From Photobacterium frigidiphilum (lineage in GTDB: Bacteria; Pseudomonadota; Gammaproteobacteria; Enterobacterales; Vibrionaceae), in the NCBI RefSeq assembly GCF_003025615.1, contig NZ_PYMJ01000021.1, positions 35,973 through 99,972 on the forward strand: a stretch of DNA of 64,000 nucleotides. The letters run 5' to 3'. Shown here in pieces: positions 30,189 through 39,969 of the stretch. The number at the start of each line of letters is the position of its first letter. Within the stretch, counting starts at the first letter, position 1. The position numbers and the translations under genes were made by a program. The notes below the pieces were generated by a model that was given only the letters and a program-made list of their open reading frames with translations, searched no databases and had not been told where the DNA came from.

Positions 30189-32018
30189 ATGTCTAATCAA
30201 CTGATCGATAAATTAAGAAATATTGCAATTATTGCTCACGTTGACCACGGTAAAACTACCCTGGTTGATAAACTACTACAGCAATCTGGCACGTTAGAAA
30301 ACCGCGGCGAAGCCGAAGAACGAGTTATGGATTCTAACGATATCGAGAAAGAGCGTGGCATTACCATTCTTGCTAAGAACACAGCAATTAACTGGAATGA
30401 CTACCGCATCAACATCGTTGATACCCCAGGACACGCCGATTTCGGTGGTGAAGTTGAGCGTATCATGTCGATGGTTGACTCAGTATTGCTTATCGTTGAT
30501 GCAGTTGATGGCCCTATGCCACAAACGCGTTTTGTAACGCAAAAAGCATTCGCATACGGTCTTAAGCCAATCGTTGTAATCAACAAGATTGACCGTCCTG
30601 GCGCACGTCCTGAGTGGGTTATGGATCAAATCTTTGATTTGTTTGACAACCTAGGCGCGACTGATGAGCAACTAGATTTCACAACTGTTTATGCTTCTGC
30701 ACTAAACGGTTGGGCAACAATGGAAGATGGCGTTGTTGGCGACGATATGGAACCATTGTTCCAAGCGGTTGTTGATAACGTTGCAGCACCATTTGTTGAC
30801 GTTGACGCTCCACTTCAGATGCAAGTGTCTCAACTTGATTACAGCTCTTACGTAGGTGTTATCGGTGTTGCTCGTATCGCTCGTGGTTCTGTTAAACCAA
30901 ACCAGCAAGTGACTATCATTAATGCTGAAGGCAAGAAGCGTAACGGTAAAATCGGTACAGTTCTTGGTTACCTTGGTCTTGAGCGTAACGAAGTCGAAGT
31001 AGCTACAGCGGGCGATATCGTCGCTATCACTGGTCTTGGTGAGCTGAAAATTTCAGACACTATCTGTGACGTAAACGAAGTTGAAGCACTTCCTGCTCTT
31101 TCTGTTGATGAACCAACAGTAACCATGACTTTCCAGGTGAACACATCTCCGTTTGCTGGTAAAGAAGGTAAGTTCGTTACTTCACGTAACATTCTTGAGC
31201 GTCTGCAGAAAGAACTTGTTCATAACGTAGCATTGCGCGTTGAAGAAACTGACAGCCCAGATCGCTTCCGTGTTTCAGGTCGTGGTGAACTTCACCTATC
31301 TATCCTGATCGAAAACATGCGTCGTGAAGGTTTCGAGCTAGCAGTATCTCGTCCAGAAGTAATCATCAAAACTGTTGATGGTGTGCTAATGGAACCGTTT
31401 GAAATGGTAACTATCGATGTGGTTGAAGAGAACCAAGGTAGTGTCATGGAAAGCATTGGTATCCGTAAAGGTGAGCTGAAAGATATGGCACCAGATGGTA
31501 AGGGCCGTGTTCGCATGGACTTTATGATGCCTTCTCGTGGTCTTATCGGTTTCCAAACAGAGTTCTTAACAATGACCTCTGGTTCTGGCCTTATCTACCA
31601 CTCTTACGATCACTACGGTCCACACAAAGGTGGCGTTATCGGTCAACGTTCAAACGGCGTATTGATCTCTAACGGTACTGGTAAAGCAGTAACATACTCA
31701 CTGTTTAACCTTCAAGAACGTGGTCGTCTGTTCTCTGAGCACGGTGATGAAGTTTATGAAGGTCAGATTATCGGTATTCACAACCGTGCTAACGATCTGA
31801 CTATCAACTGTCTTCGTGGTAAGCAGCTGACTAACGTTCGTGCATCTGGTACTGATGAAGCACAAACGCTATCTCCTGCTATCAAGCACACGCTTGAGCA
31901 AGCTCTAGAATTCATTGATGATGATGAACTAGTAGAAGTTACACCAGTAAGCGTTCGTATCCGTAAGAAACTTCTTACTGAAAACGATCGTAAGCGTGCA
32001 GGCCGTGCACCGAAGTAA
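30189..32018 (+). CDS. typA: Ribosome-associated GTPase TypA/BipA
   Basis: A 609-residue translational GTPase related to EF-G and LepA that binds the ribosome and helps 50S assembly at low temperature and under stress. The G motifs are AHVDHGKTTLVD, the switch I segment KERGITILAKN, DTPGHADFGGEV, and NKIDRPGARP. Domain III/V and the BipA-specific C-terminal domain follow (SRGLIGFQTEFLTMTSGSG, AITYSLFNLQERG-like stretch near 510). ATG at 30189 gives the length known from Vibrio; the longer frame starts at a GTG. The Shine-Dalgarno before the ATG is weak. Confidence 0.96.
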   Translation: MSNQLIDKLRNIAIIAHVDHGKTTLVDKLLQQSGTLENRGEAEERVMDSNDIEKERGITILAKNTAINWNDYRINIVDTPGHADFGGEVERIMSMVDSVLLIVDAVDGPMPQTRFVTQKAFAYGLKPIVVINKIDRPGARPEWVMDQIFDLFDNLGATDEQLDFTTVYASALNGWATMEDGVVGDDMEPLFQAVVDNVAAPFVDVDAPLQMQVSQLDYSSYVGVIGVARIARGSVKPNQQVTIINAEGKKRNGKIGTVLGYLGLERNEVEVATAGDIVAITGLGELKISDTICDVNEVEALPALSVDEPTVTMTFQVNTSPFAGKEGKFVTSRNILERLQKELVHNVALRVEETDSPDRFRVSGRGELHLSILIENMRREGFELAVSRPEVIIKTVDGVLMEPFEMVTIDVVEENQGSVMESIGIRKGELKDMAPDGKGRVRMDFMMPSRGLIGFQTEFLTMTSGSGLIYHSYDHYGPHKGGVIGQRSNGVLISNGTGKAVTYSLFNLQERGRLFSEHGDEVYEGQIIGIHNRANDLTINCLRGKQLTNVRASGTDEAQTLSPAIKHTLEQALEFIDDDELVEVTPVSVRIRKKLLTENDRKRAGRAPK

Positions 32019-32039
32019 TTCGGCTGTAATAGCTAGCTA

Positions 32040-32079
32040 AAAAAATCCCGCCATTGGTTATGCCATGGCGGGATTTTTT
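32040..32079 (+). terminator. Terminator after typA
   Basis: AATCCCGCCATTGG and CCATGGCGGGATT form a long stem followed by T6. Confidence 0.92.
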
Positions 32080-32196
32080 GTATCTGTAATCAAGATAATC
32101 CCACCGAGAAATGAGTATAAAGATTCACTGCTGATTTCCCCATGCTAATGTCCTTTCCAGTATACTGCCTACCTCATCGATTCAGAGTACGACAAC

Positions 32197-32718
32197 ATGC
32201 AGCCAATCATTATTACTGGTGGACCAGGTGCTGGTAAAACAACGCTATTGAAGGCATTAAGCCATAAAGGGTATTTAACATTTCCTGAAGTGTCTCGTAC
32301 CTTAATTCAGCAACAAGCAAATTTAGATAATGGGGTATTACCGTGGACCAATCTTCCCGCTTTTGCTGAGCTTTGTTTAGTGATGATGAATGAGCAGCGT
32401 CAATTAGCTCAGAAAGGGGCAATGCCAGCTTTTGTTGATCGTGCAATTCCAGATATTTGTGCCTACCTAACCGTGGGCGGAGAAACGGTAAGCCAGCATT
32501 ACCTTGATGCTGCTGTCGGCTATGCTTCTCGGGTGTATTTTTGTGCGCCTCATGAAGCGATCTATCAACAAGATGATGAACGCCCTCACAGTTTTATTGA
32601 AGCTCAAGCGATTCATGAGCAACTGATAATGACCTATAAGGCGCTTAATTATGAAGTGATGCAAGTGCCATGGGGAAGTGTAGAAGAGCGAGCCTGTTGG
32701 GTTCTGGCTCGCTTATAA
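32197..32718 (+). CDS. Small P-loop NTPase (AAA_28-like)
   Basis: A 173-residue soluble protein with a Walker A motif at residues 8-16 (GGPGAGKTT) and a possible Walker B or lid region FVDRAIPDICAYL near 90. The fold resembles the AAA_28/NadR-type nucleotide kinase-like domain; PEVSRTLI after the P-loop is typical of that group. The substrate is unknown, and a small-molecule kinase is as plausible as an ATPase. The gene stands alone after typA, with a DUF2959 gene convergent 24 bases away. Confidence 0.8.
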   Translation: MQPIIITGGPGAGKTTLLKALSHKGYLTFPEVSRTLIQQQANLDNGVLPWTNLPAFAELCLVMMNEQRQLAQKGAMPAFVDRAIPDICAYLTVGGETVSQHYLDAAVGYASRVYFCAPHEAIYQQDDERPHSFIEAQAIHEQLIMTYKALNYEVMQVPWGSVEERACWVLARL

Positions 32719-32742
32719 TGGTAGGCTGAGCTTTAAAAGTAC

Positions 32743-33384
32743 TTAGGCCTTTTTCAAATGAGAGATAAAGCGTTCAGATTCATCAATGGCGATTTGCATA
32801 TCATTGATAGCTCGTTGAATATCTTTTTGTAGGGATGTAAATTCACCTTGTAGCGAACCGATGGCTGCCGCATTCAAATTGTGCTTTAGGTACAGCGTAT
32901 TATCTCGTAATGTATTGAGTACTGGTGTCATTTTGCTTTCGGCTTTATGCATGGCGGTTAACATTTTTTTGTAGGATGTTTGGGTAGCACGCAGTTTCTT
33001 TTCACTATCGCGCTTCAATGTTGTGCTGGTATAAAGTGAAAGCTCGTTTTCCCACTCATCAAATAAAGCATCGGCAACGTCTTCGGTAGCAGCAATGCGT
33101 TCACTGACTTTTTCGGCCGCATCAGAACTGGCTTCATATTGATCGTTAATATCGTTGTAGGCTGTTTCTAAATCACCGCCATCAAATTGATTTAGGGCTT
33201 TTAGTGCATCTAGTGCGCTAGTGAATTGCTCTTGAGCATCTTGTTGTGCTTTATTTGTATCTTCGACGCGGTCGACCATAATATCGCGTTTATGTACGCC
33301 GACTTTTTCCATCGCTGAATAATAAGCGCTTTGACACCCTGATAGTAGCGTGACACTTAACAGAATGGTGAGTAGATAGGGCAT
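32743..33384 (-). CDS. DUF2959 family lipoprotein
   Basis: A 213-residue protein with a lipoprotein signal peptide and lipobox (LLSGC, cysteine at residue 17). It is followed by a long, charged, mostly helical chain with heptad-like spacing (DAQEQFTSALDALKAL, then AAEKVSERIAATEDVADALFDEWENEL) that probably forms coiled coils in the periplasm. The opening YYSAMEKVGVHKRDIMVDRVE is the DUF2959 signature. The function is unknown. The serine after the cysteine region gives no strong retention signal, so outer membrane sorting by Lol is likely. Confidence 0.87.
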   Translation of the reverse strand: MPYLLTILLSVTLLSGCQSAYYSAMEKVGVHKRDIMVDRVEDTNKAQQDAQEQFTSALDALKALNQFDGGDLETAYNDINDQYEASSDAAEKVSERIAATEDVADALFDEWENELSLYTSTTLKRDSEKKLRATQTSYKKMLTAMHKAESKMTPVLNTLRDNTLYLKHNLNAAAIGSLQGEFTSLQKDIQRAINDMQIAIDESERFISHLKKA

Positions 33385-33481
33385 CGTAAATTCCTTATTG
33401 ATGTATGGTATCTGAATCGTACGCTTTCCTTTCGTAGCGATAAATTCGTATTAGAATTAAAATAGTATAAAAATTAATTAG

Positions 33482-34447
33482 ATGAATATGGCTGAGAATA
33501 AGATAACTGGCAAGGTACATTTTCTTCAATGTCTAAAACAGACTTTTGCATATTTAACCTACCTTCATCGGCGAGTTAAACATGATCGTTTAACTATTGC
33601 AGCTGGTTCGATGGCGTATGTGACGTTACTGTCATTGGTCCCCATGATTACTGTTGTTCTTTCTGCGTTATCTGCTTTTCCTGTGTTCGCGGGGTTGGGG
33701 GAGTTACTACAAAATTTTGTGATTGAAAATTTTGTACCAGCCGCTGGTGAAGTCGTAAAAACGTACTTGAATGAGTTTGTCGCGAATGCCGGAAAGATGA
33801 CTGCTGTTGGGGTTGGGGCATTATTTGTGGTGGCGATGATGTTAATGTCTTCCATCGATCAGGCATTAAATTACATTTGGCGAGTGCATGAAAAACGCCG
33901 GCCTGTGATTTCATTCTCTATTTATTGGATGGTGTTGACGTTAGGCCCTATTCTTGTGGGTTCAAGTATTGCAGTGAGCTCTTATTTGGGTTCATTAAAC
34001 TTGCTTAATAGCGAAGCGGTGAATGGTCTTTTTCAGCAAACATTACGCGCTTTGCCTGTCATCATGTCGAGCTGTGCTTTCTTAGGTTTATATCTGCTGG
34101 TACCCAATTTAAAGGTGAAGTTCAGCCATGCATTATTCGGTGCTTTAGTGGCAAGCACATTATTTGAGTTGAGTAAAAAAGGGTTTGCACTTTATATTTC
34201 AAACTTCCCGTCTTATCAGGTGATATATGGCGCATTAGCTGTGATCCCTATTTTATTTGTTTGGGTGTACTTGTGCTGGTGTATCGTGTTACTTGGTGCA
34301 GAAATTACAGCAAGTCTTGGTGAGCGAAAGCAGTGGCAACTGTCTTCTTGTGAGCCGATGGCATCTAAAGACTGCGATGTAAAAAGAATGGCAAAAAATG
34401 AGCAAGAAAAAAGCTCAGAAGCTGAAAATAATGAAGGAACAAAGTAA
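33482..34447 (+). CDS. yihY: YihY/BrkB family inner membrane protein
   Basis: A 321-residue inner membrane protein with about six hydrophobic segments. It belongs to the YihY/BrkB family, once misnamed ribonuclease BN. DRLTIAAGSMAYVTLLSLVPMITVVLSAL near 37-65 and FPSYQVIYGALAVIPILFVWVYLCW near 240 are the family core; the C-terminal 40 residues are a charged cytoplasmic tail. The function is unknown. The dtd gene starts at the base after its stop codon, so the two form an operon, an order shared with Enterobacteria and Vibrionaceae. Confidence 0.9.
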   Translation: MNMAENKITGKVHFLQCLKQTFAYLTYLHRRVKHDRLTIAAGSMAYVTLLSLVPMITVVLSALSAFPVFAGLGELLQNFVIENFVPAAGEVVKTYLNEFVANAGKMTAVGVGALFVVAMMLMSSIDQALNYIWRVHEKRRPVISFSIYWMVLTLGPILVGSSIAVSSYLGSLNLLNSEAVNGLFQQTLRALPVIMSSCAFLGLYLLVPNLKVKFSHALFGALVASTLFELSKKGFALYISNFPSYQVIYGALAVIPILFVWVYLCWCIVLLGAEITASLGERKQWQLSSCEPMASKDCDVKRMAKNEQEKSSEAENNEGTK

Positions 34448-34885
34448 ATGATTGCGTTAATTCAACGAGTAAGTGAAGCCAGTGTAACGGTTGATGGCCA
34501 AGTAACAGGAACTATTGGTAAAGGCTTACTGGTTCTGCTTGGGGTAGAGAAAGAAGACGATGAATCAAAAACGAAACGTCTGCGTGATAAAGTTTTAGGC
34601 TATCGTATATTTGAAGACGATGCGGGGAAAATGAATTTAAATGTTCAGCAAGCGGGGGGCAGTGTCTTAGTTGTTTCACAGTTTACGTTAGCGGCAGACA
34701 CGAAAAGTGGTATGCGCCCAAGTTTTTCTGTTGGAGCAGCACCTGCTGATGCGGAACGCTTGTATGATTATTTTGTCGAATGTTGTAAGGATAAAGATAT
34801 CCAGACTGAAACGGGTGTTTTTGCAGCAGATATGAAAGTGGCTTTATTGAACGATGGACCTGTGACGTTTTGGCTTCAGGTGTAG
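34448..34885 (+). CDS. dtd: D-aminoacyl-tRNA deacylase
   Basis: A 145-residue enzyme that removes D-amino acids (and glycine from mischarged tRNAAla) from tRNA. The family motifs are IQRVSEASVTVDGQ at the start, SQFTLAADTKSGMRPSF around residue 78, and LNDGPVTFWLQ at the end; the active site is formed by SQFTLA and the NxGPVT loop. Length equals E. coli Dtd. It abuts yihY with no spacer and is presumably translated with it. Confidence 0.96.
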   Translation: MIALIQRVSEASVTVDGQVTGTIGKGLLVLLGVEKEDDESKTKRLRDKVLGYRIFEDDAGKMNLNVQQAGGSVLVVSQFTLAADTKSGMRPSFSVGAAPADAERLYDYFVECCKDKDIQTETGVFAADMKVALLNDGPVTFWLQV

Positions 34886-34966
34886 TGGTAAACCACTGGT
34901 TATATAGATAACTAGAATCGCAATGGATAGACGATTAATTAGCGGAAACGCCAGAGAGAGGGATGC

Positions 34967-35887
34967 ATGTTTCGACTGATCACACCAAAAACGGCCGACG
35001 AATTAGCACGTTATTATGATTTTCGCTGGCGAATGTTGCGTGAAGCATGGCGTATGCCTGTGGGATCGGAGCGGGATGCCTACGATGAACTAAGTGCGCA
35101 CCGTATGATCGTGACAGATAACGGCGAAACTATTGCCATTGGTCGGCTGTATATGACACCAGACAATGATGGTCAGATTCGTTTTATGGCTGTGCACCCT
35201 AATTATCGTCACAAAGGAATGGGAGCCATCGTGCTCATGGCGCTGGAATCGCTGGCGCGCCAAGATGGTGCAAAGCGGTTAGTGTGTAATGCCCGAGAAG
35301 ATGCGATTCCTTTTTATCTGAAAAATGCCTTTACTAGCCAAGGCGAGTTGAGTGATGAGCGTGGTCCGGTACGTCACCAGCAAATGCTAAAACACCTCGA
35401 TCCATTAACCGATGTTGTCCGTCATCCTGAATGGTGCCAAGAACTGCAAGAATTATGGCAATACCAGATTCCAATCAGTGACAAGATGGGGGTCAAGATA
35501 AGTCAATACACGGGGTATCGTTTTGAAGTGAGCGCATTAATTAATGCGAATCTGAATCCGAGTGAGTTTATGTTTGCAGGTAGTATTTTTACTATGGCAA
35601 CGTTAGCGGGCTGGGGATTTATTTGGATGCTGATAAAAGAACGTAAACTAGAAGCTGATATTGTATTAGTTGATAGTCATATCCGTTACGTGTCTCCGGT
35701 GAAAGAGCGGCCACGTGCCGTTGTATCAATTGAAACACTCAGTGGTGACTTTGATCGCCTTGCCAAAGGGCGCAAGGGTCGAGTGATTGTTGAAGTGAAT
35801 GTTTACAGTGGCGAGACGTTAGCTTCTACGTTTACTGGTACTTATATGTTATTTCCTTTACAAGTTGATGCTGATAGCAGCTGCTGA
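34967..35887 (+). CDS. yiiD: YiiD: GNAT acetyltransferase fused to a hotdog thioesterase-like domain
   Basis: A 306-residue two-domain protein. The N-terminal 150 residues are a GNAT domain (IRFMAVHPNYRHKGMGAIVLMALES; CNAREDAIPFYLKNAF). The C-terminal part from about 165 is the YiiD hotdog domain (KISQYTGYRFEVSALINANLNPSEFMFAGSIFTMATLAGWGFIWM). RefSeq often calls such proteins FabY, with a suggested role in fatty acid biosynthesis; the biochemical role is not settled. The ATG has GAGAGAGGG just upstream. Its last 46 bases overlap the end of the AsmA-family gene on the other strand. Confidence 0.88.
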   Translation: MFRLITPKTADELARYYDFRWRMLREAWRMPVGSERDAYDELSAHRMIVTDNGETIAIGRLYMTPDNDGQIRFMAVHPNYRHKGMGAIVLMALESLARQDGAKRLVCNAREDAIPFYLKNAFTSQGELSDERGPVRHQQMLKHLDPLTDVVRHPEWCQELQELWQYQIPISDKMGVKISQYTGYRFEVSALINANLNPSEFMFAGSIFTMATLAGWGFIWMLIKERKLEADIVLVDSHIRYVSPVKERPRAVVSIETLSGDFDRLAKGRKGRVIVEVNVYSGETLASTFTGTYMLFPLQVDADSSC

Positions 35888-37821
35888 ACAGTACCCCAAG
35901 ATCGTGTGAGCTGCTGGCAACCTTGTTTTGCTTGCAGCTCTATTGTTTGTTTAGTTGTATCTGCTAAATCCCATCTCCCTTTTAAATTTGCTTTTAGCCC
36001 TTTGCTTCTTAACTCTATCTTGTTGATTGCCATACGCCCTCTATCTGCGGAAATAGATAAAGGTGATAAAGACAGTGAAAGCGAATCAACGTTTTGGCTC
36101 TGATTGCTCGTCGGTTGAGGCTGTTGTGAAGTACCCCAGTATTGAAGCAACTGTTGCGGGGTTAGTTTACTGAGCTGTAGCTGCCTAAATGTCGCGATTA
36201 AATCACCGGTAAAGCTATAAGCAAGGCTTGTTTGGTGCTGGGCTAAGCCTGTTCCATTAAAGCTGACATCCATAGCACCAGTAACGGGAAAAGGTATTGC
36301 TAACCATTGGGATAGAGTTGTCGCTGGTATGTTGTCACCTTGTAGTGATAGCTTCCAAGGCTGACCTGAACGATTTAAATCTACATTACCAGACGCTTCT
36401 AATAATCCATCTTTAAAAGGCAGGATTAACTGCTTTAATTGCCAATTACCTGCCTGACTATTCATTGTGGTATACGGACCTATCATACTGACTTTATTGA
36501 CGCTTGCCGCTCCTGAATTTGCGGTTAATGTGCCTTGCCATAATCCAACTTGTCCATGCCTTTTCAGGATGAGGTTTTCCCCGTTAATGTTTAAGCCTGC
36601 GATTTGAAAAGGGTTTGCTGGGTTGGTGTCCGTCAGCTGGGCGTAGCCAATATCTAATTGAGTAATGCTGATATCAGAATACAGTGAATTCAGTGTGCGT
36701 AAATGTGTTGGCCAATTGTTGGGTAATACCCATTTAATTCCATTTACCGTTACTTGATTAAGCGCCAATACATCAGGGGTTAATGTGCCATCAAGTTGAA
36801 CATACCCTTCGAGAACTTTTGTTGATAGCCCATTTACTGTTATTTGTTGCGGTGAAAAGGTGCTGTTGACAAGTGGATCTTCAAAGACAGTATTTAACCA
36901 TTGAATACTGCTGGCATTTAGAGAAACCAACGCTTCATGTTGCTGCCAATGAGTGGCAGGCCACTGCCAATTTTGTACCGAAAGATTAATGTTATTAAGC
37001 GTGTAATTAGGCATCTCTATATTACTTTCAAGTACATCAAGGCGTTTAATCTCGATGGTGAGAGCGGAGGTTTTCACTTGATCAATATAAGAGCGAAATA
37101 GGGTGAGTTGGTTCTGGTCTTGTAATTGTAAGCCAGTGACCGTTAATTGGTGCAATGTGAGTAAATCAGGTTGTGTTGCCGATTGCTTATATTCAGCTTG
37201 ACCACTAAAGGTAGCGTGCTGCCATTCAAAGGATAACCCGTAGATCTTCCAGTTTTGATCTTGATAATCACCATCAATTAAAACGTCTTTTAATGTTGTA
37301 CCTTGCCATTGAATATTGGGTGCAGACAGTTGAAAGTCACCTCTGAATATTCCCCATGATTGCGAACGGCTCTGCCAATTATCGATCTGTAGACGGGCTT
37401 GTTCGATGCTGATTTCAGGGGTATGCAGTGTCAGGTTATTTAGGGCTAAACGTTGAACATGTAAAGCGGGTAGCGTGGCTAAATCGAGGGGCTGATTTAG
37501 CGTGATGGTATCAATTAAAATACTATCAAAAGACCAGCCAGTATTCAGTAATTTGGTGGGGGTTAGCCACAATTGAATGTTATTGGCAGATAGCAAGGGC
37601 TGCCGTTGATACATTATCTGTGGTTGTTCGAGCTGTATATGCCATGGGTCACTAATGTGGTAGCTGATGTTTGCTGCTTTCAGTTGATAATCTGTCGTAG
37701 CATCAATGGTGTTGATGACGAGTTTAGAGGCGTATTGGGTATGCAGTAATGTCAGGATGATCGTGATGCTAAGCAGCATCAAAATGATAAGGGTACCGAA
37801 TAATTTTCCCACTACACGCAT
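35842..37821 (-). CDS. AsmA-family protein
   Basis: A 659-residue protein anchored by an N-terminal membrane segment (LFGTLIILMLLSITIILTLL). A long periplasmic beta-rich region follows, with the AsmA-type opening YQLKAANISYHISDPWHIQLEQP and repeats of short beta strands; the C-terminal RGRMAINKIELRSKGLKANLKGRWDL is AsmA_2-like. AsmA-like proteins (TamB, YhdP, YdbH) form hydrophobic bridges for phospholipid transport to the outer membrane, so a similar role is inferred. The 3' end overlaps yiiD in antisense by 46 bases. Confidence 0.82.
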   Translation of the reverse strand: MRVVGKLFGTLIILMLLSITIILTLLHTQYASKLVINTIDATTDYQLKAANISYHISDPWHIQLEQPQIMYQRQPLLSANNIQLWLTPTKLLNTGWSFDSILIDTITLNQPLDLATLPALHVQRLALNNLTLHTPEISIEQARLQIDNWQSRSQSWGIFRGDFQLSAPNIQWQGTTLKDVLIDGDYQDQNWKIYGLSFEWQHATFSGQAEYKQSATQPDLLTLHQLTVTGLQLQDQNQLTLFRSYIDQVKTSALTIEIKRLDVLESNIEMPNYTLNNINLSVQNWQWPATHWQQHEALVSLNASSIQWLNTVFEDPLVNSTFSPQQITVNGLSTKVLEGYVQLDGTLTPDVLALNQVTVNGIKWVLPNNWPTHLRTLNSLYSDISITQLDIGYAQLTDTNPANPFQIAGLNINGENLILKRHGQVGLWQGTLTANSGAASVNKVSMIGPYTTMNSQAGNWQLKQLILPFKDGLLEASGNVDLNRSGQPWKLSLQGDNIPATTLSQWLAIPFPVTGAMDVSFNGTGLAQHQTSLAYSFTGDLIATFRQLQLSKLTPQQLLQYWGTSQQPQPTSNQSQNVDSLSLSLSPLSISADRGRMAINKIELRSKGLKANLKGRWDLADTTKQTIELQAKQGCQQLTRSWGTVQQLLSASTCKGNNI

Positions 37822-37960
37822 ATAGCCTCCAAAGGTCTACCTTCAGATTGGCGTAAAAAGCGTAGAGCTGCAAGTGGATGTTTTTGATTTTATTGATCAG
37901 TTAGTCAATTTTGCGTTGCGGCTAAATGTTGGTCGATATTGCCGCCAGTTCGCAATAAAC

Positions 37961-37992
37961 AAAAAAAGCCCTTCTTTTCGGGAAGGGCTTTT
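37961..37992 (-). terminator. Terminator after pckA
   Basis: AAGCCCTTC and GAAGGGCTT form the stem; on the minus strand seven T follow. Confidence 0.92.
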
Positions 37993-38017
37993 AGTCAATT
38001 AGTTATAAAAGTGATGA

Positions 38018-39649
38018 TTAATCGAGCTGTGGACCAGCAGCAACCAGTTCAGCACCTTCTGTTGTATCTGTGTACTTTTCAAAGTTATTGATGAAGCGAT
38101 TCGCTAGATCTTGTGCTTTGCTTTCCCACTGTAGCGGGTCAGTATACGTATCACGTGGGTCTAGAATTTCAGGGTTAACACCTGGTAGCGATGTCGGTAC
38201 TTCAAGATTAAAGATTGGCATCTCTTTTGTTTCTGCATTATCAATAGAGCCATCTAGGATTGCATCGATGATACCGCGAGTATCTTGAATTGAAATTCGT
38301 TTGCCTGTGCCATTCCAACCTGTGTTAACAAGGTAAGCTTCTGCTCCAGCCGCTTCCATACGTTTAACCAGTACTTCTGCATACTGTGTAGGGTGAAGTG
38401 TTAGGAATGCATTACCAAAACATGCTGAGAACGTTGGTGTTGGTTCTGTAATACCGCGTTCAGTACCTGCTAGTTTTGCTGTGAAACCAGATAGGAAGTG
38501 GTATTTAGTTTGTTCTGGCGTTAATTTTGATACCGGAGGAAGTACACCAAATGCATCAGCAGACAAGAAGATAACCTTGTTTGCATGGCCACCTTTAGAC
38601 ACTGGTTTAACAATGTTTTCAATGTGGTAGATTGGGTAAGACACTCGGGTATTTTCTGTTTTCGAGTTGTCGTCGAAATCAATAGCGCCGTCAGCACGAA
38701 CTGTTACGTTTTCTAGCAGTGCATCACGACGGATGGCATTGTAGATGTCAGGTTCTGCTTCTTTTGAAAGGTTAATGGTTTTTGCGTAGCAACCGCCTTC
38801 AAAGTTGAATACACCGTTGTCATCCCAACCGTGCTCATCATCACCGATAAGCGCACGTTTAGGGTCAGTTGATAACGTTGTTTTACCTGTACCAGAAAGA
38901 CCAAAGAATACTGCTACGTCACCGTTTTCGCCCATATTCGCTGAACAGTGCATAGACGCTATGTCTTTAAGCGGAAGGAAGTAGTTCATCATTGCGAACA
39001 TACCTTTCTTCATCTCACCGCCGTACCAAGTACCACCGATAAGCTGCATTTTTTCTGTTAGGTTGAAGACTGTGAAGTTTTCAGAGTTCAGACCTTGCTC
39101 TTCCCACTTCTCATTGGTGCACTTCGCGCCGTTCATTACCACGAAATCAGGTTTAAAGCTTGCGAGCTCTTCTTCTGTTGGGCGAATAAACATATTTTTC
39201 ACGAAGTGTGCTTGCCATGCAACTTCCGTAATAACACGGATACATAGGCGGGTATCAGGGTTTGCGCCACAGTAACCATCGACAACAAACAGACGCTTGC
39301 CAGATAGTTGCTTAGTGACTAATACTTTTAACTCATTCCAGACTTTTTGATCAATCGCTTTATTGTCGTTCTTGCCTTGGTCTGCCCACCATAGGGTATC
39401 GCGGGTAGTGTCATCTTTAACGATGAACTTATCTTTAGGCGAACGACCTGTAAAAATACCCGTATCAACAGATACAGCACCAAGCTCAGTAACGATACCT
39501 TTTTCGTATCCTTCTAGGCCTGGCTTAGTCTCTTCTTCGAATAGAACTTCGAAAGATGGGTTACGTATAACATCCGTAACATTGTTGATACCGTATTCAG
39601 ACAGATCCACGTTTTTTGCAACCTTTTTTTCGACATTCGTAACAGTCAT
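38018..39649 (-). CDS. pckA: Phosphoenolpyruvate carboxykinase (ATP)
   Basis: A 543-residue gluconeogenic enzyme converting oxaloacetate and ATP to phosphoenolpyruvate and CO2. The kinase-1 P-loop GLSGTGKTTLSTDP, the metal site LIGDDEHGWDD, TGRSPKDKF and ENTRVSYPIYHI are the signatures of the ATP-dependent family. Length is close to E. coli PckA. The 320 bases upstream, shared with hslO, hold its promoter; only a half CRP site (TTCACA on the minus strand near 39796) was found, so CRP control is not shown. There is a strong terminator downstream. Confidence 0.96.
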   Translation of the reverse strand: MTVTNVEKKVAKNVDLSEYGINNVTDVIRNPSFEVLFEEETKPGLEGYEKGIVTELGAVSVDTGIFTGRSPKDKFIVKDDTTRDTLWWADQGKNDNKAIDQKVWNELKVLVTKQLSGKRLFVVDGYCGANPDTRLCIRVITEVAWQAHFVKNMFIRPTEEELASFKPDFVVMNGAKCTNEKWEEQGLNSENFTVFNLTEKMQLIGGTWYGGEMKKGMFAMMNYFLPLKDIASMHCSANMGENGDVAVFFGLSGTGKTTLSTDPKRALIGDDEHGWDDNGVFNFEGGCYAKTINLSKEAEPDIYNAIRRDALLENVTVRADGAIDFDDNSKTENTRVSYPIYHIENIVKPVSKGGHANKVIFLSADAFGVLPPVSKLTPEQTKYHFLSGFTAKLAGTERGITEPTPTFSACFGNAFLTLHPTQYAEVLVKRMEAAGAEAYLVNTGWNGTGKRISIQDTRGIIDAILDGSIDNAETKEMPIFNLEVPTSLPGVNPEILDPRDTYTDPLQWESKAQDLANRFINNFEKYTDTTEGAELVAAGPQLD

Positions 39650-39903
39650 AGGTGCTCCTGGGTAAGATGTAGTTTATCTGTTGACCATGCTAACAACCCT
39701 AAAGGGGTAATTCAGGGAGATCCATCAAAAAACAACCACTAAGATGTTAATAATAAGTAAAAATTACAGGTCTCAATGGCGGTTAAGTTTACAATGATGT
39801 GAAGCGTTTGCGCTAGAGGCTGAAATTAATATTTTTGTTAAAAAAAGCAGGGAAAAAAACGTGTAAGAAGATGTAATAGAGGAGTGAAAGTGTGCTTCAG
39901 TTA
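39650..39903. other. pckA upstream region, no gene
   Basis: Part of the 320-base space between pckA and hslO. It is AT-rich and without a reading frame of interest. It must contain the pckA promoter on the minus strand, but I cannot choose one promoter confidently. Confidence 0.4.
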
Positions 39904-39933
39904 AAAAAATAGCCGAATTACATTCGGCTATTC
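39904..39933 (-). terminator. Terminator after hslO
   Basis: AATAGCCGAAT and ATTCGGCTATT form the stem; on the minus strand TTTTTTT follows. Confidence 0.9.
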
Positions 39934-39969
39934 TTCTGATTTATCGATGTTTTTGCGTGATGATAATTA

